Source of the DNA: DAIOEK01 sp963828285
GTDB lineage: Bacteria; Chloroflexota; Anaerolineae; Anaerolineales; Anaerolineaceae
Reading direction: 5' to 3'
Length of the DNA stretch: 64,000 nucleotides
Assembly: GCA_963828285.1 (NCBI GenBank)
Contig: CAWHEB010000004.1
Location: 124,001-188,000, forward strand
Shown here: one piece after another, positions 34,723 to 43,202 of the stretch
Position numbering within the stretch: position 1 is the stretch's first letter
Layout of the letters: every line of letters begins with the position of its first letter
Program-made: the position numbers and the translations under genes
Notes under the pieces: model-generated
The model's input: the letters and a program-made list of their open reading frames with translations, nothing else
Database searches by the model: none
Told to the model about the DNA's origin: nothing

Positions 34723-35158
34723 TTCGTGGTAATCGCCCCGCCCATCTTTTTGGTTAATATCGATCGGATTATTGAAAAAGTTATTAGTTTATTGAATCAA
34801 CAAACTAATAATAACCACCTCATTATGATTTGTCAATTATGCTTTTTCAATTTATTAGGTCACCATTCCAACAATAAAACCTGCAACCACTTCATTGGAA
34901 ATGCGTATAAGAATAGGTGGAGTTACTGTTTTTACTGTTTCATAAGAAGTTCAATAAGTTTTGATAAAAGGCAAATGGCTTATGGTTGGAACTCACATCC
35001 ATGAATTAGTAGCCAGGCTTGATATACTGCCCTTGATTTCTGTTAGTACTCAAAAGGCTTGTTTCGAAGTAGACTTTATAAGACGAATAACTGATCAGTA
35101 TTTTTTTGTTTTGGTTATAGAAATTAACCAACTTGATATCAGCTAAGAGGAGAACAAA
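34723..35158. other. 436-base divergent intergenic region with the xyl operator
   Basis: AT-rich region between the leftward xylR gene and the rightward CoA-binding protein gene. Apart from the xyl operator (34784-34808) I see no gene, RNA or clear promoter hexamers. Several short open stretches occur but have no ribosome site or recognisable product. Confidence 0.5.
34784..34808. promoter_or_regulatory. XylR operator (xylO)
   Basis: Twenty-five-base palindrome with arms TTAGTTT (34784-34790) and AAACTAA (34802-34808), and CAACAAACTAA on the right side. The repeat extends outward as TTATTAGTTT (34781-34790) and AAACTAATAA (34802-34811). This closely matches the Bacillus XylR consensus as I remember it (TTAGTTTG...CAACAAACTAA). 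Position upstream of the xylR-led operon supports autoregulation. Confidence 0.85.
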
Positions 35159-35599
35159 ATGAAACAAAATATCGCGGAATTTTTCCAATCGAAGAGTATC
35201 GCCGTTTTAGGTGCATCCCGAACCGGAAAAAAGTTTGGTAATGCTGTCAATACGGAATTAAAACAGCGCGGGTACCAGACATACTTGATTCACCCGGAAG
35301 CAAAGGAAATTGACGGGCAGATATGCTATCCTTCAATCACAAGTGTGAAAGACCAGATCGATGCAATCATCATCAATGTTAAACCAGATCAGGCAGTAGC
35401 CGCCCTACGCGAAGCTGTTTCGTTAGATGTGAAAAGGATCTGGGTCCAGCAAGGTGCTGAATCCACTGCACTTCATACTGCAGCTAAAGAACTGAACGTC
35501 AACCCGGTTACCGGAAAATGTGTATTTATGTACGCAGAACCAGTCGGCACATTACACGGCATACACAAGTTTTTCGCAAAGATCACCGGTCAGTACTAA
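35159..35599 (+). CDS. CoA-binding domain protein (YccU-like)
   Basis: Small soluble protein of 146 residues with a succinyl-CoA-synthetase-type CoA-binding Rossmann fold: SIAVLGASRTGKKFGN (about 14-29), HPEAKEIDGQICYPSITSV (about 45-63), DAIIINVKPDQAVAALREAV (about 68-87) and IWVQQGAES (about 97-105). The CPVMY cysteine region of YccU-like proteins appears as CVFMYAEP near residue 120. The family binds CoA, but its cellular role is not known. AGAGGAGA precedes the ATG. It is followed after 38 bases by a flavodoxin-like gene, probably in one transcript that ends at 36.3 kb. Confidence 0.85.
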   Translation: MKQNIAEFFQSKSIAVLGASRTGKKFGNAVNTELKQRGYQTYLIHPEAKEIDGQICYPSITSVKDQIDAIIINVKPDQAVAALREAVSLDVKRIWVQQGAESTALHTAAKELNVNPVTGKCVFMYAEPVGTLHGIHKFFAKITGQY

Positions 35600-35637
35600 T
35601 CCCATAAATCAGTATCCGAATTGTAAAAAGAAATTGT

Positions 35638-36228
35638 ATGAAAAGAGTCCTTCTGGCGTATGCAACCAATTCCGGATCAACGAAAGAAATAGCGAAATTT
35701 ATTGCTTCCAAATTGTCGGCAAATGCCCAGGTTGATGTAATTCAGGTAGATCGAAATAAAGATATTACTGGGTATGATGCGGTGATCCTTGGAGCACCAA
35801 TGATCCTGGGTATCCATTCAGTTGCACGTCATTTCTTGAGCAGAAATCAAAAAATCCTTGCAGATATTCCTTATGCATGTTTCTATACAGCGATGAACGT
35901 GACGCAACAGACATCCTACGGAAGTAAGGATGTTCCAGTCATTGTCGATCCGAACGTAGAAAAGACACCCCACCATCATGATCGATATTCGATAAAAGAA
36001 TCATATGCTCGAGTGGATAATTATTTAAAGCCGGTCGCAAGGGTTTACCGGTCGGCACCACCGAAAAATGTTGCATTTTTTGCTGGCAAGTTGGAAATGT
36101 TTCGACTGAAACTGTTACAAGCACTTTTTGTTATGGTAATCATCCAGGCAAAACCTGGCGACCTTAGAAATTGGTCCTTCATCGAATCATGGACGAATCA
36201 GGTATCCAAAAAGCTCGGATTGACGTAA
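35638..36228 (+). CDS. Flavodoxin-domain protein (HemG-like)
   Basis: Protein of 196 residues with an N-terminal flavodoxin fold. The FMN phosphate loop is YATNSGSTKEIAKFIA (about 8-23), where flavodoxins have T/SxTGxT; GYDAVILGAPMILG (about 43-56) is the second conserved segment. It resembles the flavodoxin family that includes HemG-type protoporphyrinogen oxidase, but a heme role is not supported by neighbours here. A hydrophobic stretch LKLLQALFVMVIIQ near residue 155 could contact a membrane. The ribosome site is weak. It probably transfers electrons or reduces a small substrate; partner unknown. Confidence 0.78.
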   Translation: MKRVLLAYATNSGSTKEIAKFIASKLSANAQVDVIQVDRNKDITGYDAVILGAPMILGIHSVARHFLSRNQKILADIPYACFYTAMNVTQQTSYGSKDVPVIVDPNVEKTPHHHDRYSIKESYARVDNYLKPVARVYRSAPPKNVAFFAGKLEMFRLKLLQALFVMVIIQAKPGDLRNWSFIESWTNQVSKKLGLT

Positions 36229-36276
36229 GCATAATCCGCTACTGCATACTGCAGTTATAGTCGTTCTGGTTAATAA

Positions 36277-36318
36277 TAAAAAGCAATGCCTTTCTAAATT
36301 GAATGGCATTGTTTTTTT
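36277..36318 (+). terminator. Terminator after the flavodoxin-like gene
   Basis: CAATGCC (36284-36290) pairs with GGCATTG (36305-36311), followed by seven T residues and preceded by A-rich sequence that extends the stem. Confidence 0.8.
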
Positions 36319-36498
36319 CATCTGAATACAACGTCACCTCAATAATAAATATTCCCATCTATCCTGACAATACACAGAATCATTTCAAACTTTTTATAAA
36401 TAGTTTGAAATTAGGTCATCCATCTTTACAATGGTTCTAGGAATGTACATTTAAGGTACGAAACGGCTATTCGACTTTACTAATAGAAAGGAATTTAG

Positions 36499-36948
36499 AT
36501 GATTAAAATTAACGATTTACTTTTGAAAAAGGGACATGACGTTTGGTCCATACCCCCTGATGCGAGTGTTCTTGAAGCGCTCAAGTTGATGGCTAATAAA
36601 AGAGTTGGAGCCCTTCTTGTCCTGGAGAAGGATAAGATCAATGGAATCATATCCGAAAGAGATTTTGCTCGGTCGGTTGCGAAAAATGAAAGGTGTGTGC
36701 TAACCACGCCTGTTCGCGATTTTATGACAAAGGATGTGGTCACGATATCGAGCGAAAAATCCATTGAAGATTGCATGGAACTGATGACCCAAAATCACTT
36801 TCGACACTTGCCGGTTGTTGATCATGGTGTTTTGAAGGGATTGATATCCATTGGTGATGTGGTTAAAGAAGTGATCTCGATGGATGAAAACAAGATCAAT
36901 TTCCTGGAATATTCCAAATGGAAGAACGTGCCTTTGACCAATAAATGA
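36499..36948 (+). CDS. CBS-domain pair protein
   Basis: Protein of 149 residues composed of two CBS motifs (Bateman module). The first covers about residues 8-65 (VWSIPPDASVLEALKLMANKRVGALLVLEKDKINGIISERDFAR) and the second about 75-135 (MTKDVVTISSEKSIEDCMELMTQNHFRHLPVVDHGVLKGLISIGDVVKEVI). Such stand-alone modules bind adenine nucleotides or S-adenosylmethionine and regulate partner proteins, none of which can be identified from neighbours. GAAAGGA precedes the ATG. It follows a terminator and appears monocistronic. Confidence 0.9.
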   Translation: MIKINDLLLKKGHDVWSIPPDASVLEALKLMANKRVGALLVLEKDKINGIISERDFARSVAKNERCVLTTPVRDFMTKDVVTISSEKSIEDCMELMTQNHFRHLPVVDHGVLKGLISIGDVVKEVISMDENKINFLEYSKWKNVPLTNK

Positions 36949-37095
36949 TTTTCCCTAACAAAAAGGTGGCGAGTATCCCCTGATGTCATGGAAGTCATAA
37001 TACAAAAGCTAAATTGATCAATACTGTAGCTAAAGCGTGTACTGGCTGCATATAACAAAAATACTCCTACTAAATGAGAAGAAAGGAACATTCAT

Positions 37096-37581
37096 ATGAG
37101 AAAAATAGTAACTTTTCTTTGGTTTAACGACCAGGCAAAGGAAGCGGTAGATTTGTATGTATCGCTGTTTGAAAATGCAAAAATAATAAACACATCGTAT
37201 CTCACAGAGTCAGTGGCAAAAGCAGCCGGAAAGAAAGCCGGAGATGTATCAACAATAGACTTTGAACTGAATGGCCAAAACTTTACTGCGCTAAATGGTG
37301 GTCCGATGTTTACTTTTAGTGAGGCTATCTCAATAGCGGTAAACTGCAAAACTCAGGAAGAGATTGATCATCTTTGGGAAGCGCTATCCGAAGGCGGCGA
37401 AATAGTTTCTTGCGGATGGCTTAAAGATAGATATGGCTTAACGTGGCAGATTATGCCGGAAAGCCTGGACATCATGATGCGTGATCCAGACACTGCTAAA
37501 GCTGATCGGGTTGGCGCTGCTATGCTTAGTATGGGTAAACTGAATATAAGCGAACTCGAAAAAGCCTACAAAGGCGAATAA
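37096..37581 (+). CDS. VOC-superfamily protein (PhnB / 3-demethylubiquinone-methyltransferase-like fold)
   Basis: Protein of 161 residues. MRKIVTFLWFNDQAKEAVDLYVSLFENAKI at the N terminus, DFELNGQNFTALNGGPMFTFSEAISIAVNC in the middle and GGEIVSCGWLKDRYGLTWQIMPE near the C terminus are the standard marks of the PhnB-like branch of the glyoxalase/bleomycin-resistance fold. Databases often name such proteins 3-demethylubiquinone-9 3-methyltransferase, but there is no methyltransferase fold. Function unknown. GAAAGGAACA precedes the ATG. A clear terminator follows. Confidence 0.88.
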   Translation: MRKIVTFLWFNDQAKEAVDLYVSLFENAKIINTSYLTESVAKAAGKKAGDVSTIDFELNGQNFTALNGGPMFTFSEAISIAVNCKTQEEIDHLWEALSEGGEIVSCGWLKDRYGLTWQIMPESLDIMMRDPDTAKADRVGAAMLSMGKLNISELEKAYKGE

Positions 37582-37621
37582 TAATTTAACTATAAATAAC
37601 GAAAAGTTTTAATAGGAAAAG

Positions 37622-37655
37622 AAAAAGGTTCTTCGCTAATCCGAAGAACCTTTTT
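37622..37655. terminator. Terminator after the VOC-family gene
   Basis: AAAAAGGTTCTTCG (37622-37635) pairs with CGAAGAACCTTTTT (37642-37655), loop of six. Symmetric A and T runs allow function for both the rightward gene and the converging leftward gene. Confidence 0.85.
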
Positions 37656-37752
37656 GACCAGTACAGTACTTGGCTATTTTGCTGGTTTTGCTCGTACTTT
37701 CTGAAGAAGCGTTCCAGCTATGATTTGCGCTGATTGCGCTCTTGCGGGACTT

Positions 37753-38391
37753 TCACCCTAATGGACTTGCAGAGATGATGCCGGATACGATTGCTTGAAG
37801 ATCATCTTCGCCGCGTCCTTTCGCTTGCATGTAAGCTAGACCAGCATTGATCAGGTCGCCGGTATCCAATGCATTTGGATTTGATCCACCAGGTTTACCA
37901 CCCATTAATCCACCGACCAAACCGGATAACAGGTCATTCGACTGGCTTTGAGCAGGTTGTTGTGTTGCAGCAGTACCACTGCCCATAAGGCTGCCTAACA
38001 ATCCGCCGATCATGTCAGTGGGTTGCGAGGTCGGTTGCGCTGATTGACCAGATCCCAGTAGCGAGGTGACTAGAGTCAACATGCTCTCCGGATTGAGTTC
38101 TTGTCCGTGCATTTGGCTGGCAGCTTGAGTAAAGCTTTGTGCGTAGTATTGCCCGGATCCGCTCGTTGTTTTTCTAGCCAAAGCAGATCCAGCACTTGCC
38201 AGTTGGTCAGCGATGGATGCTTCTTTGTTTGCCTTGACTGCTTTTGAAGCGACTTTAAACACCTCGACAATATTACTGCCGTGATCGTGGTTAACTGTAT
38301 CCGCTTGATTTAATTCAGATTGACTGGCAACCAGATTGGATGCAACGGCATTAAACAATTTCCCCAGGTTTAATTGTGAAGTAGCAGGCAT
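37753..38391 (-). CDS. DAK2/DhaL-like domain protein with Gly/Gln-rich tail
   Basis: Protein of 212 residues with no signal peptide. Residues about 7-95 resemble the nucleotide-binding L domain of dihydroxyacetone kinase (DhaL/DAK2): ELNQADTVNHDHGSNIVEVF matches the LxxLDxxxGDGDHGxNM metal site in outline, with Asn-His-Asp-His in place of GDGDH, and TTSGSGQYYAQSFTQAA matches the GxSGxLxGxxFxxAA loop. The remainder is low complexity, rich in Gly, Ser, Gln and Leu, with two similar stretches GGLLGSLMG and SGLVGGLMGG. With the metal-binding Asp residues only partly kept, kinase activity is doubtful. It lies 3 bases after the LysM protein gene and is surely cotranscribed with it. The family is my inference, not a certain match. 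Confidence 0.65.
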   Translation of the reverse strand: MPATSQLNLGKLFNAVASNLVASQSELNQADTVNHDHGSNIVEVFKVASKAVKANKEASIADQLASAGSALARKTTSGSGQYYAQSFTQAASQMHGQELNPESMLTLVTSLLGSGQSAQPTSQPTDMIGGLLGSLMGSGTAATQQPAQSQSNDLLSGLVGGLMGGKPGGSNPNALDTGDLINAGLAYMQAKGRGEDDLQAIVSGIISASPLG

Positions 38392-38394
38392 AAT

Positions 38395-38913
38395 CTACTT
38401 TTTCATTGAATCGGGAAGTTTTGGAATCTTAATCGTCTTGCCTGGCTTGTAATTCTTTATATCTTCGCCAAGTTCTGCTTTATTCGCCTGGATGATCAGG
38501 TTCCAGTATTCAGGAGTTGCATGTCCATAAAAGTGTAATGCAAGTCCACTTAATGTCTCATTGGGAGTGATTGTGTGCATTTTGAGGATTTTTGCCTGTT
38601 CAGCTGCTCTGTCAGCCGCTTCCTTAGCTTTCAATGCATCTCGAGCGGCTTGCTCTCTCAACGCCTGATCTGCGAGTGCTTTCTTCTGTGCTTCCGCTTC
38701 AGCTTTTGCTTTTGCAGCCTGATTAGCTGCGATTTTCGCAGCAGCATCATTTACACTTGCGGCTGCTTTTTTCGCATCTTCTGCTGCTTTAGCTGCCTTA
38801 GCTTTGGCTTCCAATTCCATTTTTGCCTTTTCTGCTGCTGCAGCTTTTTCATCCCGATCTGTCAAGGCATCGATCGCCTTATCAAGAATTCCTTTTTTCT
38901 TCTCATCAGCCAT
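38395..38913 (-). CDS. Coiled-coil LysM-domain protein without signal peptide
   Basis: Protein of about 172 residues. Residues about 20-115 are an Ala/Lys/Glu-rich helix that should form a long coiled coil; residues about 118-165 are a LysM domain (HTITPNETLSGLALHFYGHATPEYWNLIIQANKAEL then YKPGKTIKIPKLP). LysM usually binds peptidoglycan or chitin, but here there is no signal peptide, as in the cytoplasmic BON/LysM proteins such as YgaU. I use ATG 38913, which follows AGGAGG; an upstream in-frame ATG has no ribosome site. It is first in a two-gene operon with the DAK2-like gene. Confidence 0.82.
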   Translation of the reverse strand: MADEKKKGILDKAIDALTDRDEKAAAAEKAKMELEAKAKAAKAAEDAKKAAASVNDAAAKIAANQAAKAKAEAEAQKKALADQALREQAARDALKAKEAADRAAEQAKILKMHTITPNETLSGLALHFYGHATPEYWNLIIQANKAELGEDIKNYKPGKTIKIPKLPDSMKK

Positions 38914-39114
38914 TGTATATATCCTCCTATTATGTTTTTGGCTCATAATCATGTTGATCATGCTGATTCATTATACGCGTTAGGGAATGATTAAGACCAT
39001 GCCTTACCAGGTTTGTAGAATATCATAATTTGAAAAAGAATAATTCAATGACATAATTGGTTGTAATATTAGGTGGAAATCTATCTAACAATAATTAAAT
39101 GCTGGGAGAATATT

Positions 39115-39789
39115 ATGATTCCAATCCGAGATCAGATGCCCACCCGCCGGTTTCCGATAGTAAACTACTTGTTGATCGTAGCTAATATCATTGTCTTCGT
39201 TCTCCAATGGTTATCCGGACCGTATCAGGAATCCTTGATTTATCAATTTGCATTAATTCCACAACACTTCCTGGTGGGATTTACCCTTGGAGATATTTCC
39301 GATGTGTTTACCAGCATGTTCATGCATGGCGGATTACTTCATCTGGCCGGAAATATGCTTTACCTGTGGATATTCGGAGATAATGTGGAAGACAGCATGG
39401 GCTCAGTTAAATATCTCGCTTTTTATATGTTTGGTGGAATTATTGCCTCGCTGACTCATATCCTTACCAATCCTGGTTCGACCATTCCGACAGTTGGCGC
39501 AAGCGGAGCAATTGCTGCTGTTTTAGGCGCTTATCTTGTTTTGTTCCCGAGGGCACGGGTACTCACATTTATTCCGTTGGGTTATTTTATGAGATTAACT
39601 CTCATCCCAGCCAGTATTGTCCTGGGGTTGTGGTTTGTTTTGCAATTGATCGAAGGGTTTCTCTCATTTGGCGGACAGGATGTCGGTGGAGTAGCCATTT
39701 GGGCGCACGTCGGAGGTTTTCTGTTTGGCGCATTACTCGCCAAACTTCTTGCTTCCCGTCACCCAGAAGAATCCCCTGTTCGTTGGTAA
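39115..39789 (+). CDS. Rhomboid-family intramembrane serine protease
   Basis: Membrane protein of 224 residues with six or seven hydrophobic segments. The catalytic Ser is in PTVGASGAIAAVLGAYL (GxSG motif, about residue 128) and the catalytic His in IWAHVGGFLFGALLAK (about residue 200). The oxyanion-side HGG..HLAGNMLYLWIFGDNVED block (about 60-82) is characteristic of bacterial rhomboids. It should cleave transmembrane helices of client proteins within the membrane; clients unknown. I place the start at ATG 39115 after GGGAG; an earlier in-frame start would add an unlikely charged extension. Single gene. Confidence 0.92.
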   Translation: MIPIRDQMPTRRFPIVNYLLIVANIIVFVLQWLSGPYQESLIYQFALIPQHFLVGFTLGDISDVFTSMFMHGGLLHLAGNMLYLWIFGDNVEDSMGSVKYLAFYMFGGIIASLTHILTNPGSTIPTVGASGAIAAVLGAYLVLFPRARVLTFIPLGYFMRLTLIPASIVLGLWFVLQLIEGFLSFGGQDVGGVAIWAHVGGFLFGALLAKLLASRHPEESPVRW

Positions 39790-39885
39790 CAAATATTTGC
39801 AAGTTCTAGTCCTTGACTGATGCGCAGATTGAAATCCATTCATTGTTCAAAGTTCATTCTTAATTTAATTGACTGGACAAATAAT

Positions 39886-39915
39886 TTGCATTTTTATCTA
39901 GTGTTGCTGTATAGT
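39886..39915 (+). promoter_or_regulatory. Candidate promoter of the GlpA-like operon
   Basis: TTGCAT (39886-39891) and TATAGT (39910-39915) with an 18-base spacer, about 65 bases before the first gene of the three-gene oxidoreductase operon. Confidence 0.45.
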
Positions 39916-39978
39916 ACATACTTAATAGATTTTCAAAACAGAAGTTAACAACCAAAAAACCGAAGGATGACAAAAACT

Positions 39979-41457
39979 ATGGAAAACTATGATGTCATCA
40001 TCGTCGGCGGGGGTGTAGTCGGTTGTATGACTGCGCGTTCTCTTTCCCGCTTTGCTTTAAAAATCCTCCTCATTGACGAAGAATCTGATATAGGAATGGG
40101 CGCAAGTTCGGCTAATTCTGCAATTATTCACGCCGGACATGATCCTATTCCGGGTTCCCTCAAGGCCGAAATGAATCGGTTAGGTAACCCGATGTGGGAT
40201 CAACTATCCCAAGAACTGGGAATCCCTTTCATACGGTGTGGGGCATATATCGTCGCCATCGGTCGGGATGAATTTGATTGTTTAGGGACTCTGCAGGCGC
40301 GTGGGCGGGAAAACCTGGTCCCTTGCGAAATCATCGGCAGCGATGAGATGCGCCAGCGCGAACCACTCATTAATCCATCAGCCAGTGGTGCTCTATATAC
40401 CCCAACTGCCGGGATGATCGATCCATTTGCTGCTTGTGTGGGTCCGATCGAGAATGCCATCCAAAATGGCGTGACCGTATTGACCGAGACCGAATTTCAA
40501 GATTTCCTCTGGGAAGGAAGCCGGATTATTGGCATTCGCACAAATCGTGGCGAGTTTGGTTCGCGCTGGGTGATTAATTCTGCCGGAATTTACTCTGATA
40601 TGGTCATGCATAAAGCTGGCGAGCAACCCTTATTCGAGATCACCTCTAGAAAAGGCGAATACTACATTCTGGATAAAACCGAAATCAAAATTAATACCAT
40701 CCTCTTTCCAGTGCCGTCCAAGGTAAGTAAAGGAATACTTGTATTTGGAAGTACACATGGTAATGCACTGGTCGGTCCTAATTCAGAAGATGAACCTGAT
40801 CGGGATGATACATCAGTTACAGTAGGGGGGTTGAGCGAAGTTTGGCAGAATGCCCTTAAACTGGTGCCTTCACTTCATCCACGTTATATTATTGGCGTCT
40901 TTGCCGGATTGCGAAATTCCGGTAATGGTGTGTGTAAAACACCTGGTGTGGATTACAACCATGATTTCATCATCGAGGTGGCCGAACATGTAGATGGCTT
41001 GATCAACCTGGCAGGTATCGAATCTCCCGGATTTACCTCCGCTCCTGCTATTGCCGAGCGTGTGGTCAAGTTACTCAAAGATTCAGGTGAAAAGCTCATC
41101 GAAAAAGATGATTGGAACCCACTCCGAAATCAAAGCCCACGGTTTAACCATCTTTCTCGAAAAGAACAGGCGGAATTGGTCGCCAAAGATCCACGTTATG
41201 GTCGAATCGTATGCCGCTGCGAGATGGTTACTGAAGGGGATATCGTTGCCGCTATCCATGCCCCATTACCAGCTCGAACTTACGATGCTGTCAAACGCCG
41301 TACCTGGTTGGGGACCGGTCGTTGCTTGGGATCATTCGACACACCTAGAGTGGTGGAAATTCTCTCTCGCGAGATGAATATTCCTTTAGTCGACGTCACA
41401 AAAAAAGGCACGGGATCCGAATTCCTGCTCCGGCCAACCAAAGAAGTGGAGGCATAA
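39979..41457 (+). CDS. FAD-dependent oxidoreductase, GlpA-like, with C-terminal BFD-type domain
   Basis: Flavoprotein of about 492 residues related to glycerol-3-phosphate dehydrogenase GlpA and L-2-hydroxyglutarate oxidases (DAO fold). The FAD loop is DVIIVGGGVVGCMTARSL at the N terminus; ANSAIIHAGHDP follows; the C-terminal part has a BFD-like [2Fe-2S] motif starting IVCRCEMVTEGDI. Canonical BFD domains have four Cys (CxC, then GRCQGxFC); here the fourth is Asp (GRCLGSFD, GAC at 41338-41340). ATG 39979 is chosen because GAAGGA lies before it, while the ATG at 39967 abuts that site. It is first of three genes with a GlpB-like flavoprotein and a DUF1667 protein; the substrate may be glycerol 3-phosphate or another hydroxy acid. 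Confidence 0.85.
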   Translation: MENYDVIIVGGGVVGCMTARSLSRFALKILLIDEESDIGMGASSANSAIIHAGHDPIPGSLKAEMNRLGNPMWDQLSQELGIPFIRCGAYIVAIGRDEFDCLGTLQARGRENLVPCEIIGSDEMRQREPLINPSASGALYTPTAGMIDPFAACVGPIENAIQNGVTVLTETEFQDFLWEGSRIIGIRTNRGEFGSRWVINSAGIYSDMVMHKAGEQPLFEITSRKGEYYILDKTEIKINTILFPVPSKVSKGILVFGSTHGNALVGPNSEDEPDRDDTSVTVGGLSEVWQNALKLVPSLHPRYIIGVFAGLRNSGNGVCKTPGVDYNHDFIIEVAEHVDGLINLAGIESPGFTSAPAIAERVVKLLKDSGEKLIEKDDWNPLRNQSPRFNHLSRKEQAELVAKDPRYGRIVCRCEMVTEGDIVAAIHAPLPARTYDAVKRRTWLGTGRCLGSFDTPRVVEILSREMNIPLVDVTKKGTGSEFLLRPTKEVEA

Positions 41458-41458
41458 G

Positions 41459-42736
41459 ATGACCATCAAAGATCACTATGATGTAGTCGTCATTGGCAGC
41501 GGCCCCGGCGGACTGGCAGCAGCAATTTCTGCCAAAAAGAATGGCGCTCAAGATGTCTTGATTATCGAACGGGATGTAGAGCCCGGTGGGATATTGCTGC
41601 AATGCATACACAATGGTTTCGGATTGGAGATCTTTAAACAGGATCTTCCTGGCCCTTCTTATGCTCAACGATTTATTGACGAAGCATTTCAAGTCGGGGT
41701 GGACTTTCTGTTGGATACTATGGTGCTCGAAATCACCCACGATCATCGCATCACTGCAACCAGTAAACGTTATGGTTATCTGACAATCCAGGCAAAAGCT
41801 GTAGTATTGGCTATGGGATGTCGCGAACGGACCCGTTCACAAGTACGTCTACCCGGAACTCGTCCAGCCGGAGTTCTTACCGCAGGTACTGCCCAGCGTT
41901 GGGTAAATGTGGAAGGCTATATGCCCGGAAAGAATTTCGTAGTCCTAGGGTCTGGCGACATCGGCATGATTATGGCTCGCAGATTGACTTTTGAAGGGGC
42001 AAAAGTACAGCGTGTCCTCGAAGTGATGCCTTATCTGTCTGGGCTGATGCGCAACTATGTTCAATGTCTTTTGGATTATGATATTGAGCTGCAATTAATG
42101 CATACAGTGAAAAACATAATTGGGAAAAAGCGTGTGGAAGCTATTGAAGCGGTAGCAGTAGATGAAAAATGGAATCATATTCCAGGAACTGAGGAAATTA
42201 TCCCCTGCGACACACTGCTCTTATCTGTGGGATTGATCCCCGAGAATGAACTCTCCCGCCAGGTGGGCGTGCTAATCGATCCGGTCACTGCTGGTCCGTA
42301 TGTGGATGATGGATTCCAGACTAACATTCCGGGAATATTTTCCGCCGGCAATGTTGTTCATGTTTATGACCTGGTGGATTGGGTAACCGAAGCTGGATTC
42401 ATCGCGGGGAAATCTGCTGCAAAATTAATTCAAAATGGGCACCTTCCCTCCGGGAAAACCATTCCGGTCAAAGCCGGGGATAATGTGCGCTATGTGGTAC
42501 CGCACACGCTCAATCCAGATCATCTCGCGGATGGGGAGATCCGGATACAAATGCGCGTCCGTCAACCCATCGAAGCACCAGTCTGGGTAGAGGTCCGCAG
42601 CGGAGAAAAGATGCTGCACCGGAAAGGTGAACCTTACGCCCGTCCCGGCGAAATGGTCACTATTCCGATAAAACCAGCTCTGTTGGATGATGTAAAATCT
42701 GCCAGTGAATTGATCGTATCGATCAACAAAAGGTGA
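41459..42736 (+). CDS. Pyridine-nucleotide/FAD oxidoreductase subunit
   Basis: Flavoprotein of 425 residues of the two-dinucleotide-binding fold. The FAD loop is DVVVIGSGPGGLAAAISA (about 9-26), GGILLQCIHNGFG follows, VVLAMGCRERTR (about 117-128) and the second Rossmann loop FVVLGSGDIGMIMARRL (about 160-176), then the FAD C-terminal block TNIPGIFSAGNVV (about 284-296). Proteins of this type always accompany GlpA-like and DUF1667 genes, and are thought to pass electrons from the substrate-oxidising subunit to another acceptor. The start codon overlaps the region of the preceding stop (one base between genes), which indicates translational coupling. Confidence 0.88.
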   Translation: MTIKDHYDVVVIGSGPGGLAAAISAKKNGAQDVLIIERDVEPGGILLQCIHNGFGLEIFKQDLPGPSYAQRFIDEAFQVGVDFLLDTMVLEITHDHRITATSKRYGYLTIQAKAVVLAMGCRERTRSQVRLPGTRPAGVLTAGTAQRWVNVEGYMPGKNFVVLGSGDIGMIMARRLTFEGAKVQRVLEVMPYLSGLMRNYVQCLLDYDIELQLMHTVKNIIGKKRVEAIEAVAVDEKWNHIPGTEEIIPCDTLLLSVGLIPENELSRQVGVLIDPVTAGPYVDDGFQTNIPGIFSAGNVVHVYDLVDWVTEAGFIAGKSAAKLIQNGHLPSGKTIPVKAGDNVRYVVPHTLNPDHLADGEIRIQMRVRQPIEAPVWVEVRSGEKMLHRKGEPYARPGEMVTIPIKPALLDDVKSASELIVSINKR

Positions 42737-42742
42737 TCAATT

Positions 42743-43117
42743 ATGACAACTATTGAAGAAAAAATCATATGCGTCACTTGCCCAAAAGGATGCACGCTGC
42801 AAGTTACCCGCGAAGGGACAACCGTATTGAATGTTGGTGAAGGATGTAAACGCGGTGCAGATTATGTGAAACAGGAGTTGACCGATCCTCGACGGATGGT
42901 GGCCAGTTCTGTCCGGGTAAAAGGTGGATTACATCCACTACTGCCTGTTTATACCTCTGCCCCATTTCCCAAACCACGTATTCCAGAGTTGTTGGCACTG
43001 CTCCGAAATGTGGATGTTGATGCACCTGTTATTGTTGAGCAGATCATTCTTGAGGATGTTCTTGGAACTGGGATTAGTATTAAAGCCAGCAGGAATATTG
43101 AATTGAACCATCGTTAG
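42743..43117 (+). CDS. DUF1667 protein (cysteine-rich partner of GlpAB-like enzymes)
   Basis: Protein of 124 residues. The N-terminal ICVTCPKGCTL (CxxCPxGC) and GEGCKRG give four cysteines that could bind an iron-sulphur cluster; the family is DUF1667, found next to GlpA/GlpB-like oxidoreductase genes in many anaerobes. A role as electron-transfer subunit of the complex is inferred from context, not proved. Six bases separate it from the preceding stop, and GGTGAT provides a weak ribosome site. It ends the three-gene operon. Confidence 0.88.
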   Translation: MTTIEEKIICVTCPKGCTLQVTREGTTVLNVGEGCKRGADYVKQELTDPRRMVASSVRVKGGLHPLLPVYTSAPFPKPRIPELLALLRNVDVDAPVIVEQIILEDVLGTGISIKASRNIELNHR

Positions 43118-43202
43118 CTTTCATGTAACTATTTATCGATACGAACATCTAAATGAAGGATAAAACAATATTGGTATCAGGATAAGAAGGGATATTTAAC
43201 CA

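Noticed and set aside
35638..36228. Naming the flavodoxin-like protein HemG (protoporphyrinogen oxidase)
   Set aside because: Only the flavodoxin fold is supported; no heme-synthesis gene is near and the C-terminal part differs.
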